64,000 nucleotides of DNA from Bacteroidales bacterium SW299 (lineage in GTDB: Bacteria; Bacteroidota; Bacteroidia; Bacteroidales; Bacteroidaceae). How positions within the stretch are numbered: the first letter of the stretch is position 1; every line of letters starts with the position of its first letter. The stretch covers positions 62,001-126,000 of the forward strand of contig SDWH01000005.1 of NCBI GenBank assembly GCA_019550975.1, in the 5' to 3' direction. This document shows, piece after piece, positions 36,701 to 45,215 of the stretch. Position numbers and translations under genes: made by a program. The notes under the pieces are model-generated. The model worked only from the letters and a program-made list of their open reading frames with translations, was not told the DNA's origin and did not search any database.

Positions 36701-38375
36701 TGAAATGCAAGGCAGCTTCCGAGTCTTTCAGCTCTGCGTCAAGTCCGATGCCTGAAAACACTCTCGACCCATACCGGAGGTGGTCGAGCGACGCATTTGC
36801 CCGCATGACGGTAGCCGGCGAGAAGAAATCGAGCTTTTCTCCTTCTGCTGCGACGGACGCCGTCAGCTCAAAGATTGAATCGTTTGGCATGAAGTTGTGG
36901 ATATTCAGGTTGTTTGCCAGTACGGAAGCTGCGTAAGCTTCGCTTTTCATGTTGAATTTTCCTTTCAGCTCCAGCAGACCTTCTTCTTGTTCGATTCGGG
37001 TATCGGCAGACAAAGCATTTCCTTTCAGTTCAGCTTTTCCTTTCAATATTGTTCCGGAAGGAATTGTGACGCCTCCTGTCAGTTTTTCCAGAAATGACAT
37101 CTGGATGAACTTCCCGGTCAGACTGATTCCCCCTTCTCTGGCTATGCTGTCCAGCATATGGTGCAGTACGCCGTCGGCTTCCAGGCGGAAATTGCCCGGA
37201 ATGCCCATTGAGCAGGTGGTGAGGCGCAGCTCGTCCAGGCTTCCGTCTATTCCGAGGCGTAATTGTATTGGAGCGGAAGGCAGTGCGTTCGTTACCTCTT
37301 GCGGAAGGTCAGGAACGGCTTTTATCAGATCGGCCTTGCCGATGTCGGCCATCAGGCGGGCGCTTAGCTTTCCGTCTTTGTTCTGCTCCGTGACACTCCA
37401 GTCGGCCGTGGCATTGAACTCAAGCGACGAGTTTGCCGTGTTTATTTGCAGAGATGGCACATGGATGGCCTGGTTGTCGGCTCTCAGTTCGCCCTGCGTT
37501 GACACGATCTGAAGTCCGGAACGCTCTTTCAGGTCGAACTGACGGATGAGGGCGCGTATGTTGTTTCCTGCATAGCAGATTGAATCCAGTCCGATGTTGA
37601 TGTCGGTCAGTTCGATGTGCGAAGGATCCAGTCCTTTGTCTTCGTGTGGCGCATTTCCTGAGTTATATGTGATTTTCGTTTGCTGGAGGTTGAATTCTTC
37701 GGCGGTGTACGCTTCCTTGTGGAGGTCGATGAATCCGTCACGCAGGGATGCCTTTCCTATGTCGAATCCCATGTCCATCGTGTCGAGCGGCATCTGCATG
37801 AGGAAGGACACGTTTTCGAGGCTGATATCTTCCAGCCTGATCTTCCAGTACAGAGGCGAACTTGCTGCAGCCGTGTCGGCTGCGGTCGTGTCGGCGAGTA
37901 CCATGGCAAGCTGTGTGTCTTTCAGTTTCAGGTTGTTCAGAACGGCCGTTTCGGGAGTCAGCTTCACTCCGTGCGAGTCCAGAAAGAGTTCCCCCAAGTT
38001 TCCTTTCAGCTGCATGCCTTCAATCAGGTTGAGCGTGTTGACAGCAGCCTTTTCAATCTTTATCCCGTCTATTTCCACCTGCTTCTTGAACAGGGGGAGC
38101 ATTTGGATCTGTACGGTCAGTTTGCTGACGTTCAGAATCGTGTCATTGTTTTCTGTGACTTTTGTGTCGTGGACGACAAGGTCAAGCGGAAATGAGAGAG
38201 AGATGCGTCGGATCTGTATGTTCATTCCTGTAGCCTCTGCCGCATATTGGGTGGCCTTCCCGACAATGAAGTTCTGTATGGGAGGAATATAGAGCAATAT
38301 GCAGATGATTATAAACAGCAGGATAGGACTCGCCAGAACGATTCCGCCCCATTTTACGTACCTTTTCATTTTCAA
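33756..38375 (-). CDS. tamB: TamB-like translocation/assembly protein (AsmA/DUF490)
   Basis: A 1539-residue protein with an N-terminal membrane anchor (IVLASPILLFIIICILLYIPPIQ), then a long run of beta-strand repeats typical of the bridge-like AsmA-family fold, and a C-terminal DUF490 region including VGVYITNRLDNLGFTFTIDAPEDG and VTMLVTGMYM. In proteobacteria TamB spans the periplasm and links to TamA; in this phylum it is placed with TamL, and its 3' end here overlaps tamL. It may carry lipids to the outer membrane or help barrel insertion. Confidence 0.9.
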   Translation of the reverse strand: MKMKRYVKWGGIVLASPILLFIIICILLYIPPIQNFIVGKATQYAAEATGMNIQIRRISLSFPLDLVVHDTKVTENNDTILNVSKLTVQIQMLPLFKKQVEIDGIKIEKAAVNTLNLIEGMQLKGNLGELFLDSHGVKLTPETAVLNNLKLKDTQLAMVLADTTAADTAAASSPLYWKIRLEDISLENVSFLMQMPLDTMDMGFDIGKASLRDGFIDLHKEAYTAEEFNLQQTKITYNSGNAPHEDKGLDPSHIELTDINIGLDSICYAGNNIRALIRQFDLKERSGLQIVSTQGELRADNQAIHVPSLQINTANSSLEFNATADWSVTEQNKDGKLSARLMADIGKADLIKAVPDLPQEVTNALPSAPIQLRLGIDGSLDELRLTTCSMGIPGNFRLEADGVLHHMLDSIAREGGISLTGKFIQMSFLEKLTGGVTIPSGTILKGKAELKGNALSADTRIEQEEGLLELKGKFNMKSEAYAASVLANNLNIHNFMPNDSIFELTASVAAEGEKLDFFSPATVMRANASLDHLRYGSRVFSGIGLDAELKDSEAALHFNAKDNLMHISSELNARINPKRISAKGTVNVLNLDWHGLGFTSAPFKTTQDIELSAATDMKKSHSARVSMKNIHLITDKKTFTTKDLHVGGTTARDSIHCYANAGDLTFLFRSKGGIDELASQAQNAINMLNAQWETRKFNFDELKQVLPTAQLRIFAGHDNPVSNTLAIRKLSFNKLRVNLKTDPQAGLNGNAYLLGLHTDSLSLDTIRFNAAQEHNGLTFKSEVKAGDKPYQEAFDITLQSRVDSTHANVNIGYFNGKKECGVDLGMTAGLQKEGISLHIMPLAPTLVYRKFFVNENNYILLRDDGRIMANLSIYDKDHTGLSLYSTPDSLATQNLTLGINRLDIAEFRRIIPYMPDIAGIINLEAHYVQTDQSDQIAVETSINNLAYSKQPMGNWALSAVYLPKQSGVQSIDGFITRNDEEIASLSGSYYPARSKEETDKIDAKMELHHLPLNIANSFVPGRTAVLSGDLDGGLSVKGDVSAPLINGTINLDSVNVFVPQASLNLRFDDRPLEIKDSKLIFNRFKIFTKGKTPFTIDGNVNMADMANIQMNLKMDANNFELLNAKKTKESLVYGKLYVDFHSVLSGTPNLMMIRGNMNIRGGSDFTYILKDSPLTVEDKLGETVTFVNFNDTASVSPESLQMITLGGIDMLMTLHIDEGVQCRVNLDEQGSNYMRFEGGGDLSFQYTMEGNMILSGRYTLLSGEMKYELPIIPLKTFHIKEGSYIEWTGDLMNPNLNIKATERMRASVAQEGQNARTVNFDVGVYITNRLDNLGFTFTIDAPEDGSVQNDLASMSAEEKNKLAVTMLVTGMYMAEGNTAGGGLDANSVMNSFLQDQINKVAGSALKTIDVNFGIEQTDDGETGSTRTDYNFEFAKRFWNNRIRVVIGGKVSTGNNVQQQDESFIDNISLEYRLDDSGTRYIKVFHDKTYENILDGEVTETGAGIVLRKKVGKLGELFIFRKKRKNDKPTSAEENEETEL

Positions 38376-38463
38376 AATTCTAGTTAGTTCTTGCGAATAT
38401 ATAAAAAAAGTATTGAAAAAAAGATTTTGTCGGGAAACTATTCGTTTATAGCCATTATTTTTT

Positions 38464-38471
38464 TACCTTTG
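38464..38471 (+). promoter_or_regulatory. Bacteroides-type -7 element for the nucleotidyltransferase
   Basis: TACCTTTG, 26 bp before the ATG at 38498. TTCG at 38441-38444 is a near match to the -33 box at 19-bp spacing. Confidence 0.55.
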
Positions 38472-38497
38472 TACAGTTACTAAACATTAATACACTT

Positions 38498-39403
38498 ATG
38501 AAACCAACTTTATTTGTATTGGCCGCCGGTATGGGAAGCCGTTACGGCGGTTTGAAGCAGCTTGACGGTCTGGGCCCAAGCGGTGAAACGATCATGGATT
38601 ATTCTATTTTTGATGCAATCCGTGGCGGATTCGGTAAGCTTGTGTTTGTGATTCGCCGTGACTTTGAGAAAGATTTCCGTGAAAAGATTGTAAGCAAGTA
38701 TGAGAATCATATCCCCGTTGAGGTAGTGTTCCAGGATCTGGATAACTTGCCGGCGGGTTTCACTTGTCCTGAAGGACGTGTTAAGCCGTGGGGTACGAAC
38801 CATGCGGTATTGATGGCTAAGGATGTAATCAAGGAACCGTTTGCCGTTATCAACGCAGATGACTTTTACGGAAGGGACAGCTTTGCCGTATTGGGCAAGT
38901 ACCTGTCTGAACTCCCGGAAGGTGTTAAGAATGATTACTGTATGGTAGGATTCCGTATCGGCAACACATTGTCTGAAAGCGGAACGGTGGCACGCGGTGT
39001 CTGCGCGATGGACGAAAATGCACATTTGACTACCGTTGTTGAACGTACTGAAATCATGCGTGTTGACGGAGTGGTTTCTTACAAGGATGAGAAGGGCGAA
39101 TGGGTCGGCATTCCTGACAATACTCCGGTATCAATGAACATGTGGGGCTTTACTCCCGACTACTTCAAATATTCAGAAGACTATTTTGCCGAATTCCTGA
39201 AAGAAAACATCAGCAACCTGAAATGCGAGTACTTCATCCCGCTGATGGTGAACAAACTGATCAACGAAGGTACAGCTACCGTAAAGGTGCTTGACACAAC
39301 TTCCAAATGGTTTGGCGTGACATATGCAGCCGACCGTCAGGGAGTAGTCGACAAGCTCCAGGCTTTGGTGGATGCAGGAGAATATCCTTCGAAACTGTTC
39401 TGA
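38498..39403 (+). CDS. Sugar-phosphate nucleotidyltransferase-like protein
   Basis: A 301-residue GT-A-fold protein. The N-terminal nucleotide loop reads LFVLAAGMGSRYGGLKQLDGLGPSGETI; VINADDFYGRDSF carries the metal-binding Asp pair and SMNMWGFTPDYF follows. Proteins of this sort transfer NMP to a sugar phosphate, but the substrate is undetermined for this Bacteroides group, which is unlike RmlA and GlmU in its ends. It has its own promoter and a terminator at 39436-39470, so it is a single-gene unit divergent from tamB. Confidence 0.82.
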   Translation: MKPTLFVLAAGMGSRYGGLKQLDGLGPSGETIMDYSIFDAIRGGFGKLVFVIRRDFEKDFREKIVSKYENHIPVEVVFQDLDNLPAGFTCPEGRVKPWGTNHAVLMAKDVIKEPFAVINADDFYGRDSFAVLGKYLSELPEGVKNDYCMVGFRIGNTLSESGTVARGVCAMDENAHLTTVVERTEIMRVDGVVSYKDEKGEWVGIPDNTPVSMNMWGFTPDYFKYSEDYFAEFLKENISNLKCEYFIPLMVNKLINEGTATVKVLDTTSKWFGVTYAADRQGVVDKLQALVDAGEYPSKLF

Positions 39404-39435
39404 TTTAAAAAAAGATGCCTTGAAAAAAAAATATG

Positions 39436-39470
39436 ACCGCCGATGGAGGAGCCTCCGTCGGCGGTTCTTT
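39436..39470. terminator. Terminator between convergent genes
   Basis: ACCGCCGATGGAGG (39436-39449) pairs with CCTCCGTCGGCGGT (39452-39465), one wobble, then CTTTT; an A-run lies to the left. It serves both the nucleotidyltransferase and the convergent GNAT gene. Confidence 0.8.
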
Positions 39471-39478
39471 TATTGGGG

Positions 39479-40006
39479 TTACACCCCGTAAACCTCTTTG
39501 TAAATGTCTTTCCGTATGTCTTCAAACCGGTTGTCGATGCTGTCCGTTCCGTAAAACATCAGTTTGAGCGGCATTCCTTCCCCTCCTTTTCTGTATGGAG
39601 GCTGAAAATAATCTTTCTCGCACAGCTGCAGCCCGCACCGTTTGTAGAATCCGATTCTTCGGATGCTCATCTCGTCGGCCGGTTCTTCCACCTCCAGTAC
39701 CAATATGTCGGGAACGATTTCTTTGACTTTCTCCATGATTTGTTTTCCGTATCCCCGGTTTCTTACTTCCGGTGAAGTGGCGAGGTGTTCCGCATAATGG
39801 AATCCGTCGAGCTTCCAGAGGGTGAACAGCCCTACCTGTATATCTCCGTCTGTTATCAGGTAGCAGGAGAACTTGGGGTTTGTATCTGTATTCTTGCGTT
39901 GTTCTTCGTCGTCCCTCCGTTCTGCTTCCGGAAACGAAAAGTGCAGCAGGTTTTCAACAAAAGGGTAGTTGCTGTCGGATGTGTTGACTCTTGTAAATGT
40001 AATCAT
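39479..40006 (-). CDS. GNAT-family N-acetyltransferase
   Basis: A 175-residue protein with the GNAT core: strand-helix YAEHLATSPEVRNRGYGKQIMEKV carries the acetyl-CoA-binding R/Q-x-x-G-x-G/A-like loop (RNRGYG). Later IGFYKRCGLQLCEKDYF resembles the usual GNAT C-terminal FY..cGF motif. N-terminus starts MITFTRVNTSDSN. It lies 20 bp downstream of the M64 peptidase gene, with which it might be co-transcribed. Substrate unknown. Confidence 0.85.
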   Translation of the reverse strand: MITFTRVNTSDSNYPFVENLLHFSFPEAERRDDEEQRKNTDTNPKFSCYLITDGDIQVGLFTLWKLDGFHYAEHLATSPEVRNRGYGKQIMEKVKEIVPDILVLEVEEPADEMSIRRIGFYKRCGLQLCEKDYFQPPYRKGGEGMPLKLMFYGTDSIDNRFEDIRKDIYKEVYGV

Positions 40007-40026
40007 CGGATGGTTGAGTTTTTAGG

Positions 40027-41319
40027 TTATTTGTCTGTATAAAAACGGATCAGCTTTTCCAGTGCACGCTGGCATACGGGACAGAATACGGGCGCTTCAT
40101 TGATTTTCATTCTGCATTCCGTGGTGGGGCGGTAGATGCCTTTCTGCGTATATCCCGCTCCTTCGTATACGCCTACTTTGGTGTATATCAGTGATTTGTC
40201 GGTTTGTGCCGGCGTGGGAACAGGCGTTCCGGGTTCAACCATGTCTTTCCATTTTGCATCGAAGTCTGCCAATGTGGTGATGTTCTGTTCCCATGGTTCG
40301 ATGCTGTAGGGATATTGAGGGCTCGGTGCGGCATCGTAGGCATATTCATCGGCCAGTCCTCCAAAGCTGTGTCCGAACTCATGCACGACCACCGGTTTGA
40401 ACATCGGGTGATGAGCTGTGGTCAGGGTGTATGAATTGTAGATGCCGCCTCCGCCATATGTATCGGTGTTTGCCAAAATGATGATGTGTTCGTACGGAAT
40501 GCCGGCAAGCCAGTTGTGGATGGCCTTTACGCTGCGTGTAGTCAGGTAGCGGTCGGAGTAGAAAGTGTCAAAGTGTGAGCTTACCGCAGTCTTCTTCCAT
40601 TCGTTTTGCCTTGGAATGCTCACGCCGCTGTCTTTTGATTCGCTGAACACGGCAACCACGTTGAAGCGGCTCTTCAGTTTCTTGAACGGTTCGTGGCTGA
40701 AAAGTGCCTCGCATGCGGTCTGTGCGTCTTTGTAGAACAGTTCCGTTTCTTCTTTTGTATATCCTTCGGCAAGAATGGCTATATCAATGCAGTTTTCTTC
40801 ACTTCCGCTTTTGAGCAGGTATCGGTGGGGGGTGATGGAAGCTTCGTCGCCCCGCTGATGAATGAGTATGTCTTTCGGGTCGATTTCGTGCGTCAATGAT
40901 GCGGTTTCCTTATGATACACATCTTTCAGCCTGATTGTGACGGTGGCCGTATTTTTAGGGAAAGGAATCAGAAACGTATTTTCAAATCCCCGGGTTACTT
41001 TTTTCGCTTCGGCTTCGCATATCCATTCCTGAAAAAGGCTTGAAAAGGATGTGCGGTAAATGATTTTGCCGCTTGCCTTGTCTTTCATTTCGATTTCGCC
41101 GTTTCCTGCCAGCGGAAGTTCGCTGAGGTGGTGGCGTCTGCCGGCCCATTGGGGAAGCGATGAGAGCTCGTCAAGGCAGATAGCCTGTGCTTCTGAGTTT
41201 CCGCTGAAAATATAGTCAGCCCTGATTGTTTTATTTACAAAATAATCGTCAAAGTTTTGTGCCTGTCCGGCGAAAGCAGACAGACCGATGCAGATAGCTG
41301 CGAGAAGATGTCTTTTCAT
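40027..41319 (-). CDS. M64 family metallopeptidase (IgA-peptidase-type)
   Basis: A 430-residue exported protein with signal peptide MKRHLLAAICIGLSAFAGQAQ. The zinc site is VVHEFGHSFGGLADEYAYD at about residue 313 (HEFGH with the following GGLADE), the pattern of peptidase M64. An N-terminal beta-domain (about 25-160) precedes the catalytic part that begins LKSGSEENCIDIAILAEGYTKEE. M64 is named after an IgA protease of Clostridium ramosum, but many gut Bacteroides carry copies of undefined target. A good promoter precedes it. Confidence 0.88.
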   Translation of the reverse strand: MKRHLLAAICIGLSAFAGQAQNFDDYFVNKTIRADYIFSGNSEAQAICLDELSSLPQWAGRRHHLSELPLAGNGEIEMKDKASGKIIYRTSFSSLFQEWICEAEAKKVTRGFENTFLIPFPKNTATVTIRLKDVYHKETASLTHEIDPKDILIHQRGDEASITPHRYLLKSGSEENCIDIAILAEGYTKEETELFYKDAQTACEALFSHEPFKKLKSRFNVVAVFSESKDSGVSIPRQNEWKKTAVSSHFDTFYSDRYLTTRSVKAIHNWLAGIPYEHIIILANTDTYGGGGIYNSYTLTTAHHPMFKPVVVHEFGHSFGGLADEYAYDAAPSPQYPYSIEPWEQNITTLADFDAKWKDMVEPGTPVPTPAQTDKSLIYTKVGVYEGAGYTQKGIYRPTTECRMKINEAPVFCPVCQRALEKLIRFYTDK

Positions 41320-41346
41320 GTACGGTTAAGTTTTATCGTTTGCATA

Positions 41347-41377
41347 CAAATGTACGAATAACCGTTGAATCTGCAAA
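41347..41377 (-). promoter_or_regulatory. Bacteroides-type promoter for the M64 peptidase gene
   Basis: On the minus strand TTTG (41377-41374), a 19-bp spacer, then TACATTTG (41354-41347), 28 bp before the ATG at 41319. Confidence 0.75.
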
Positions 41378-41494
41378 AAATATTCGGGGTGAGGATCAGG
41401 AGCTTTGGGACTGCATCGTGTATGGGGCGACTTGACTTTCATACTTTCTGGCGGTAAAAATTATCAGTCTGGAAGATTTTTAAAGGAAAATCCT

Positions 41495-41502
41495 TATATT
41501 TG
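41495..41502 (+). promoter_or_regulatory. Bacteroides-type -7 element for the Lrp/AsnC gene
   Basis: TATATTTG, 23 bp before the ATG at 41525. It lies inside the longer possible frame from 41405, so it supports the shorter protein. Confidence 0.55.
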
Positions 41503-41524
41503 CCGAAATAAAAATATAGAAGAG

Positions 41525-42001
41525 ATGGGACATCATCAATTAGACAGTTTAGACGAGCAAATTTTAAGATTGATAGCAGACAATGCGCGCATTCCGTTTC
41601 TGGAGGTAGCGCGTGCATGTAACGTATCGGGAGCAGCCATTCACCAGCGCATCCAGAAGTTGACTAATTTGGGAATCCTTAAAGGTTCTGAGTTCATTAT
41701 CGACCCGGAAAAAATAGGATATGAAACCTGCGCTTATATCGGCCTTTATCTGAAAGATCCGGAGCAGTTTGATTCTGTGACCGAGGCGCTGAAGTTGATT
41801 CCTGAAGTGGTGGAGTGCCATTTCACTACCGGACAGTATGATCTGTTCATTAAGATTTATGCGAAGAACAATCATCATTTGCTGGAGATAATCCACGATA
41901 AGCTGCAGCCGCTGGGGCTGTCACGTTCTGAAACGATCATTTCGTTCCGTGAAGCCATCAAGCGCCAGATGCCTATTCTGGATCTGGCGAATGACGACTG
42001 A
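41525..42001 (+). CDS. Lrp/AsnC-family transcriptional regulator
   Basis: A 158-residue feast/famine regulator. The N-terminal winged-helix part is LDEQILRLIADNARIPFLEVARACNVSGAAIHQRIQKLTNLGIL (about residues 8-50); the C-terminal RAM ligand domain includes VVECHFTTGQYDLFIKIYAKNNHHLLEII. The start at 41525 (MGHHQLDSLDEQ) follows the promoter box. It is convergent with folA and stands alone, so its targets cannot be inferred, though family members sense amino acids. Confidence 0.9.
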   Translation: MGHHQLDSLDEQILRLIADNARIPFLEVARACNVSGAAIHQRIQKLTNLGILKGSEFIIDPEKIGYETCAYIGLYLKDPEQFDSVTEALKLIPEVVECHFTTGQYDLFIKIYAKNNHHLLEIIHDKLQPLGLSRSETIISFREAIKRQMPILDLANDD

Positions 42002-42013
42002 TTTTTCGGACTG

Positions 42014-42511
42014 TTATTGTCGGCGGCATCGTTCGTAGTCGACAAAGCTGTAGGAGTAGAGATGCTTTTCGTCTTTCGGATGGCATTCTCTGCTTTTTTC
42101 TTTCCAGTCTGTTTCCTTTATTTCCGGGAAAAAGACATCGGCGGGCTTTTGGTCATCGTCTACTTCCGTCAGATAAAGTCTGTCGGCAAATGCCATAGCT
42201 TCGCTGTAGATGCTGGAGCCTCCGATGATGAATACTTCCTCTTCTTTCCGGCAGGCGTCCAATGCTTCTTGCAGGCTGCTGAAGCACTCTGTTCCTTCAA
42301 ATGTCTTTTTCTGCGATGTCAGTACGATGTTCCGGCGGTTTGGCAGCGCACCTTTGGGAAGCGATTCAAATGTTTTTCTTCCCATGATGATGGTGTGTCC
42401 GGTTGTCAGTGCCTTGAAACGTTTCAAATCGTTGGGCAGCCAGTAAAGCAGTTGGTTCCCGAAGCCCAGGCCGCGGTTCCTGTTGATTGCTGCAATGATG
42501 GATAATGTCAT
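42014..42511 (-). CDS. folA: Dihydrofolate reductase
   Basis: A 165-residue enzyme reducing dihydrofolate with NADPH. It opens MTLSIIAAINRNRGLGFGNQLLYWLPNDLKRFKALTTGHTIIMGRKTFESLP; the LPNDLKRFK helix, GRKTFESL and the VFIIGGSSIYSEAM turn are classic. The start at 42511 agrees with the thyA stop 14 bp upstream; longer readings run into thyA. It is the second gene of a thyA-folA pair, which fits, because thymidylate synthase makes the dihydrofolate that this enzyme recycles. Confidence 0.94.
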   Translation of the reverse strand: MTLSIIAAINRNRGLGFGNQLLYWLPNDLKRFKALTTGHTIIMGRKTFESLPKGALPNRRNIVLTSQKKTFEGTECFSSLQEALDACRKEEEVFIIGGSSIYSEAMAFADRLYLTEVDDDQKPADVFFPEIKETDWKEKSRECHPKDEKHLYSYSFVDYERCRRQ

Positions 42512-42524
42512 GTCTTTCTTGTTT

Positions 42525-43319
42525 TTAAACGGATACTTTTCCGGCGATGTGAGGCCAGGGATCATAGTTATCGAGCTGGAAGTCTTCGTATCTGAAACTG
42601 AAAATGTCCTTTATGTCTGGGTTCAGTTTCATGGTCGGGAGCGGGCGGGGAGTGCGGGTCAGTTGCAGATCGACCTGCTCCAGGTGGTTTAGATAAATGT
42701 GTGCGTCGCCCAGCGTGTGGACAAAGTCACCCGCCTTGAGTCCGGTCACTTGTGCCATCATCTGCAGCAGGAGTGCATACGATGCGATGTTGAACGGCAC
42801 GCCAAGAAAGGTGTCGGCGCTGCGCTGGTACATTTGCAGGCTGAGCCGCCCGTCGGCTACGTAAAACTGGAACAATGCATGGCAGGGAGGCAGGTTCATA
42901 TTCTTCAGGTCGGCCACGTTCCATGCGCTGACAATGATGCGCCGGGAGTCCGGGTTATGCTTGATTGTTTCTACAGCTTCCGATATTTGGTCGATGAACT
43001 TGCCGTCGTATCCTGGCCATGAACGCCACTGATAGCCATAGATGTGTCCCAAATCGCCATTCTCGTCTGCCCATTCATTCCAAATTCTTATTCCATGCTC
43101 CTGCAGATATTTTACATTTGTATCTCCCTGCAAGAACCAGAGCAGTTCGTAGATTATGGATTTCAGATGCAACTTTTTTGTGGTGAGCAGCGGAAAGCCT
43201 TCTTCCAGATTAAACCGCATCTGGTGGCCGAACACGCTCAGTGTTCCGGTTCCGGTGCGGTCGTATTTCTTCACTCCTTCCGTCCGGATGCGGTGGAGAA
43301 GATCAAGGTATTGTTTCAT
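42525..43319 (-). CDS. thyA: Thymidylate synthase (ThyA)
   Basis: A 264-residue enzyme methylating dUMP with methylene-tetrahydrofolate. The catalytic cysteine lies in [14 protein letters not shown], and [15 protein letters not shown] supplies the phosphate-binding Arg pair. Other stretches, [28 protein letters not shown] and [14 protein letters not shown], are near invariant. The ATG at 43319 ([15 protein letters not shown]) follows a -7 box at 43351-43344; an in-frame ATG at 43346 sits within that box. Followed by folA after 13 bp. Confidence 0.95.
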   Translation of the reverse strand: MKQYLDLLHRIRTEGVKKYDRTGTGTLSVFGHQMRFNLEEGFPLLTTKKLHLKSIIYELLWFLQGDTNVKYLQEHGIRIWNEWADENGDLGHIYGYQWRSWPGYDGKFIDQISEAVETIKHNPDSRRIIVSAWNVADLKNMNLPPCHALFQFYVADGRLSLQMYQRSADTFLGVPFNIASYALLLQMMAQVTGLKAGDFVHTLGDAHIYLNHLEQVDLQLTRTPRPLPTMKLNPDIKDIFSFRYEDFQLDNYDPWPHIAGKVSV

Positions 43320-43343
43320 TTGTCTTTTGTTGGTTTGTTTCTG

Positions 43344-43351
43344 CAAAGGTA
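43344..43351 (-). promoter_or_regulatory. Bacteroides-type -7 element for thyA-folA
   Basis: TACCTTTG on the minus strand (43351-43344), 25 bp before the thyA ATG. No clear -33 box. Confidence 0.55.
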
Positions 43352-43486
43352 GGCAATTTTTTGTTGCATGTGCGTTTGCGTCTGTTCAATTTATTGGAAA
43401 CCGCAGCGCTTCTTGTTTCTTCTTATGGCAGCAGACGACATTCCCAGCGCACTTCGGATTAGCCTTTCTTTGGTTGGAAGGATATG

Positions 43487-44224
43487 TTAAATGCCTTTTA
43501 TATATTTGTTTATGCACTTGCGGTCCCAGTTTATTCCGCGCTTGACTATTTTTGCCGGAATGCCTGCGATGATCACGTTCGGTTCGTTGAATCGTTTGGT
43601 CACAATGCTTCCCCAGCCTACGATGCTGTTATCGGCAATGCGTACGTTTTTGCCGATTTTGACATCTTTGCCTATCCATACGTGGCGTCCTATTTCGATG
43701 CTTTCAGCGTAGTTGATGGGAATGCCGTCAAGGTTTGTGATTGTATGCGCATCTGTGCACCATATGTCCACTCCCCAGCTCAACTGGCTGTCATCACCGA
43801 TGCTGACATGTGATCCGTCTTCTTGAAGATAAAGTGTGACTCCATTGATAACCACCCTGTTGCCTATTGTTACAGTGCATCCGTCGGCTGTGCGCGAAAC
43901 GCCTGCCCCCAGTCCTGGCAACTGACCGATGATGAGTTTCAGTCCCGTCATTCCTAATATGGGCGAATGACGGACAATAACTGTTCCCATGTCCACGCGG
44001 TTGTTGTTTCCTTTGACTATGAGCAGAAATCCGCCGCCGGTCAGCAATTCTTCTGCGCTTTCTTCCGAATCGAAGCGCAGAAGCACGCGGTTGTCGTTTC
44101 CGATAATGGAAATGTCCGACATTTCAAGCAATTGGCTGATTCTTGTATCTTCTGTATTCAGGCAGCATATTTCTCTGTCCGGAAATGCAAACGTGATCTG
44201 GTTGTTCTGTCCTTGGATATTCAT
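43487..44224 (-). CDS. Left-handed beta-helix acyltransferase with extended N-terminal helix turns
   Basis: A 245-residue hexapeptide-repeat protein. The C-terminal half has an acetyltransferase signature: WCTDAHTITNLDGIPINYAESIEIGRHVWIGKDVKIGKNVRIADNSIVGWGSIVTK and IAGIPAKIVKRGINW, similar to serine/colanic-acid-type transferases. The first 100 residues carry beta-turn repeats such as GNDNRVLLRF and GNNNRVDMG, suggesting a longer prism than usual. It lies 21 bp downstream of the AraC-type gene and may be controlled by it. Acceptor unknown; a capsular or exopolysaccharide role is possible. Confidence 0.82.
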   Translation of the reverse strand: MNIQGQNNQITFAFPDREICCLNTEDTRISQLLEMSDISIIGNDNRVLLRFDSEESAEELLTGGGFLLIVKGNNNRVDMGTVIVRHSPILGMTGLKLIIGQLPGLGAGVSRTADGCTVTIGNRVVINGVTLYLQEDGSHVSIGDDSQLSWGVDIWCTDAHTITNLDGIPINYAESIEIGRHVWIGKDVKIGKNVRIADNSIVGWGSIVTKRFNEPNVIIAGIPAKIVKRGINWDRKCINKYIKGI

Positions 44225-44245
44225 AAGTTGCTTTTGTTTATGGTT

Positions 44246-45100
44246 TTACAAATGGATGCCTGCCGATTGGAGGCTGTTTGTCGGTGAACAGCCGTACATG
44301 CTTTTGTATGCTTTCGAGAAGTGCGACAGATTCTTGAAGCCTACATGAAAGCAAATGTCAGAGATGTTCTGTTTGCCGGACTGTATAAGTGCGTATGCTG
44401 CTTCCAGCCTGCGGTGGACAATCCATTTTTGGGGTGTCAGGCTACTTACCTTTTTGAAGTCGCGCTTGAATGTGGCGAGGCTTCTCCCTGTGTAGTTGGC
44501 CATTTCTTCCAGACTGAAGTCGTTCATGTAGTTTTGTTCCATGAAATCCATAATGTCAATCTTCCACGGATCGGCAAAGTCAAAAAGCGATGCGTACAGG
44601 TTTTGGTCTGTATTCAGAAGTACATACATTCCTTCGGTCATTTTCAGGTTCAGCACTTCGTCCGTGGGTTGGATGCCGGAATCAAGGTAGGGAGTCATTG
44701 ACTCGAATAGGCTTGCGATGTCCGGACGGTTGGAGGGCAGTTTGTACAGGCTGATTTCGTTTCTCCGCGCATTTTCCGGAAGATTATTCTTGTTCAGCCT
44801 GCTGTAGAAATTGCGGAGGAATCTGGTGGTGAACATCAGAAAGATAGCCTTGAACTGTTCACCTTTATATCCCTGCTTGATCAGTTGCACGCTGAAGTCT
44901 TTGCGGATGAAAGCGCAGTCCCCTTTGTGCAGTTTGGTTGTTTGGCCGCGCTCCTTTATTTCCAGTTCTCCGGAATACATATAGACCAGCACATGCGAAT
45001 GGTTGCGGTGCAGGCAGCTTCTGCCATTGTCGAAGTACATTGCCAGAAAGATGTCCGAATAGCGCAATGTATTGACTCCTTTCATGCTATTTGTTTCCAT
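44246..45100 (-). CDS. AraC-family transcriptional regulator
   Basis: A 284-residue regulator. The N-terminal cupin-like ligand domain includes HSHVLVYMYSGELEIKERGQTTKLHKGDCAFI, and the C-terminal double helix-turn-helix is FSLEEMANYTGRSLATFKRDFKKVSSLTPQKWIVHRRLEAAYALIQ plus ISDICFHVGFKNLSHFSKAYKSMYGCSP. I choose the start at 45100 (METNSMKGVNT) because a promoter box lies between it and the longer frame's start at 45133. It precedes the acyltransferase gene and diverges from the SusC locus, so either could be its target. Confidence 0.88.
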   Translation of the reverse strand: METNSMKGVNTLRYSDIFLAMYFDNGRSCLHRNHSHVLVYMYSGELEIKERGQTTKLHKGDCAFIRKDFSVQLIKQGYKGEQFKAIFLMFTTRFLRNFYSRLNKNNLPENARRNEISLYKLPSNRPDIASLFESMTPYLDSGIQPTDEVLNLKMTEGMYVLLNTDQNLYASLFDFADPWKIDIMDFMEQNYMNDFSLEEMANYTGRSLATFKRDFKKVSSLTPQKWIVHRRLEAAYALIQSGKQNISDICFHVGFKNLSHFSKAYKSMYGCSPTNSLQSAGIHL

Positions 45101-45120
45101 GTTTCCTGTTTTTTTCTGTG

Positions 45121-45152
45121 CAAAGATAAGCATCTGTAGGATTCATTGCAAA
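45121..45152 (-). promoter_or_regulatory. Bacteroides-type promoter for the AraC-family gene
   Basis: On the minus strand TTTG (45152-45149), a 20-bp spacer, then TATCTTTG (45128-45121). It lies 21 bp upstream of the chosen ATG at 45100. Confidence 0.7.
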
Positions 45153-45215
45153 AGAATCCGAAGGTTGACAGCTGGAGTCTTTGGGAAATTAAGCAAGTGT
45201 GCAAAATTAAATGAT

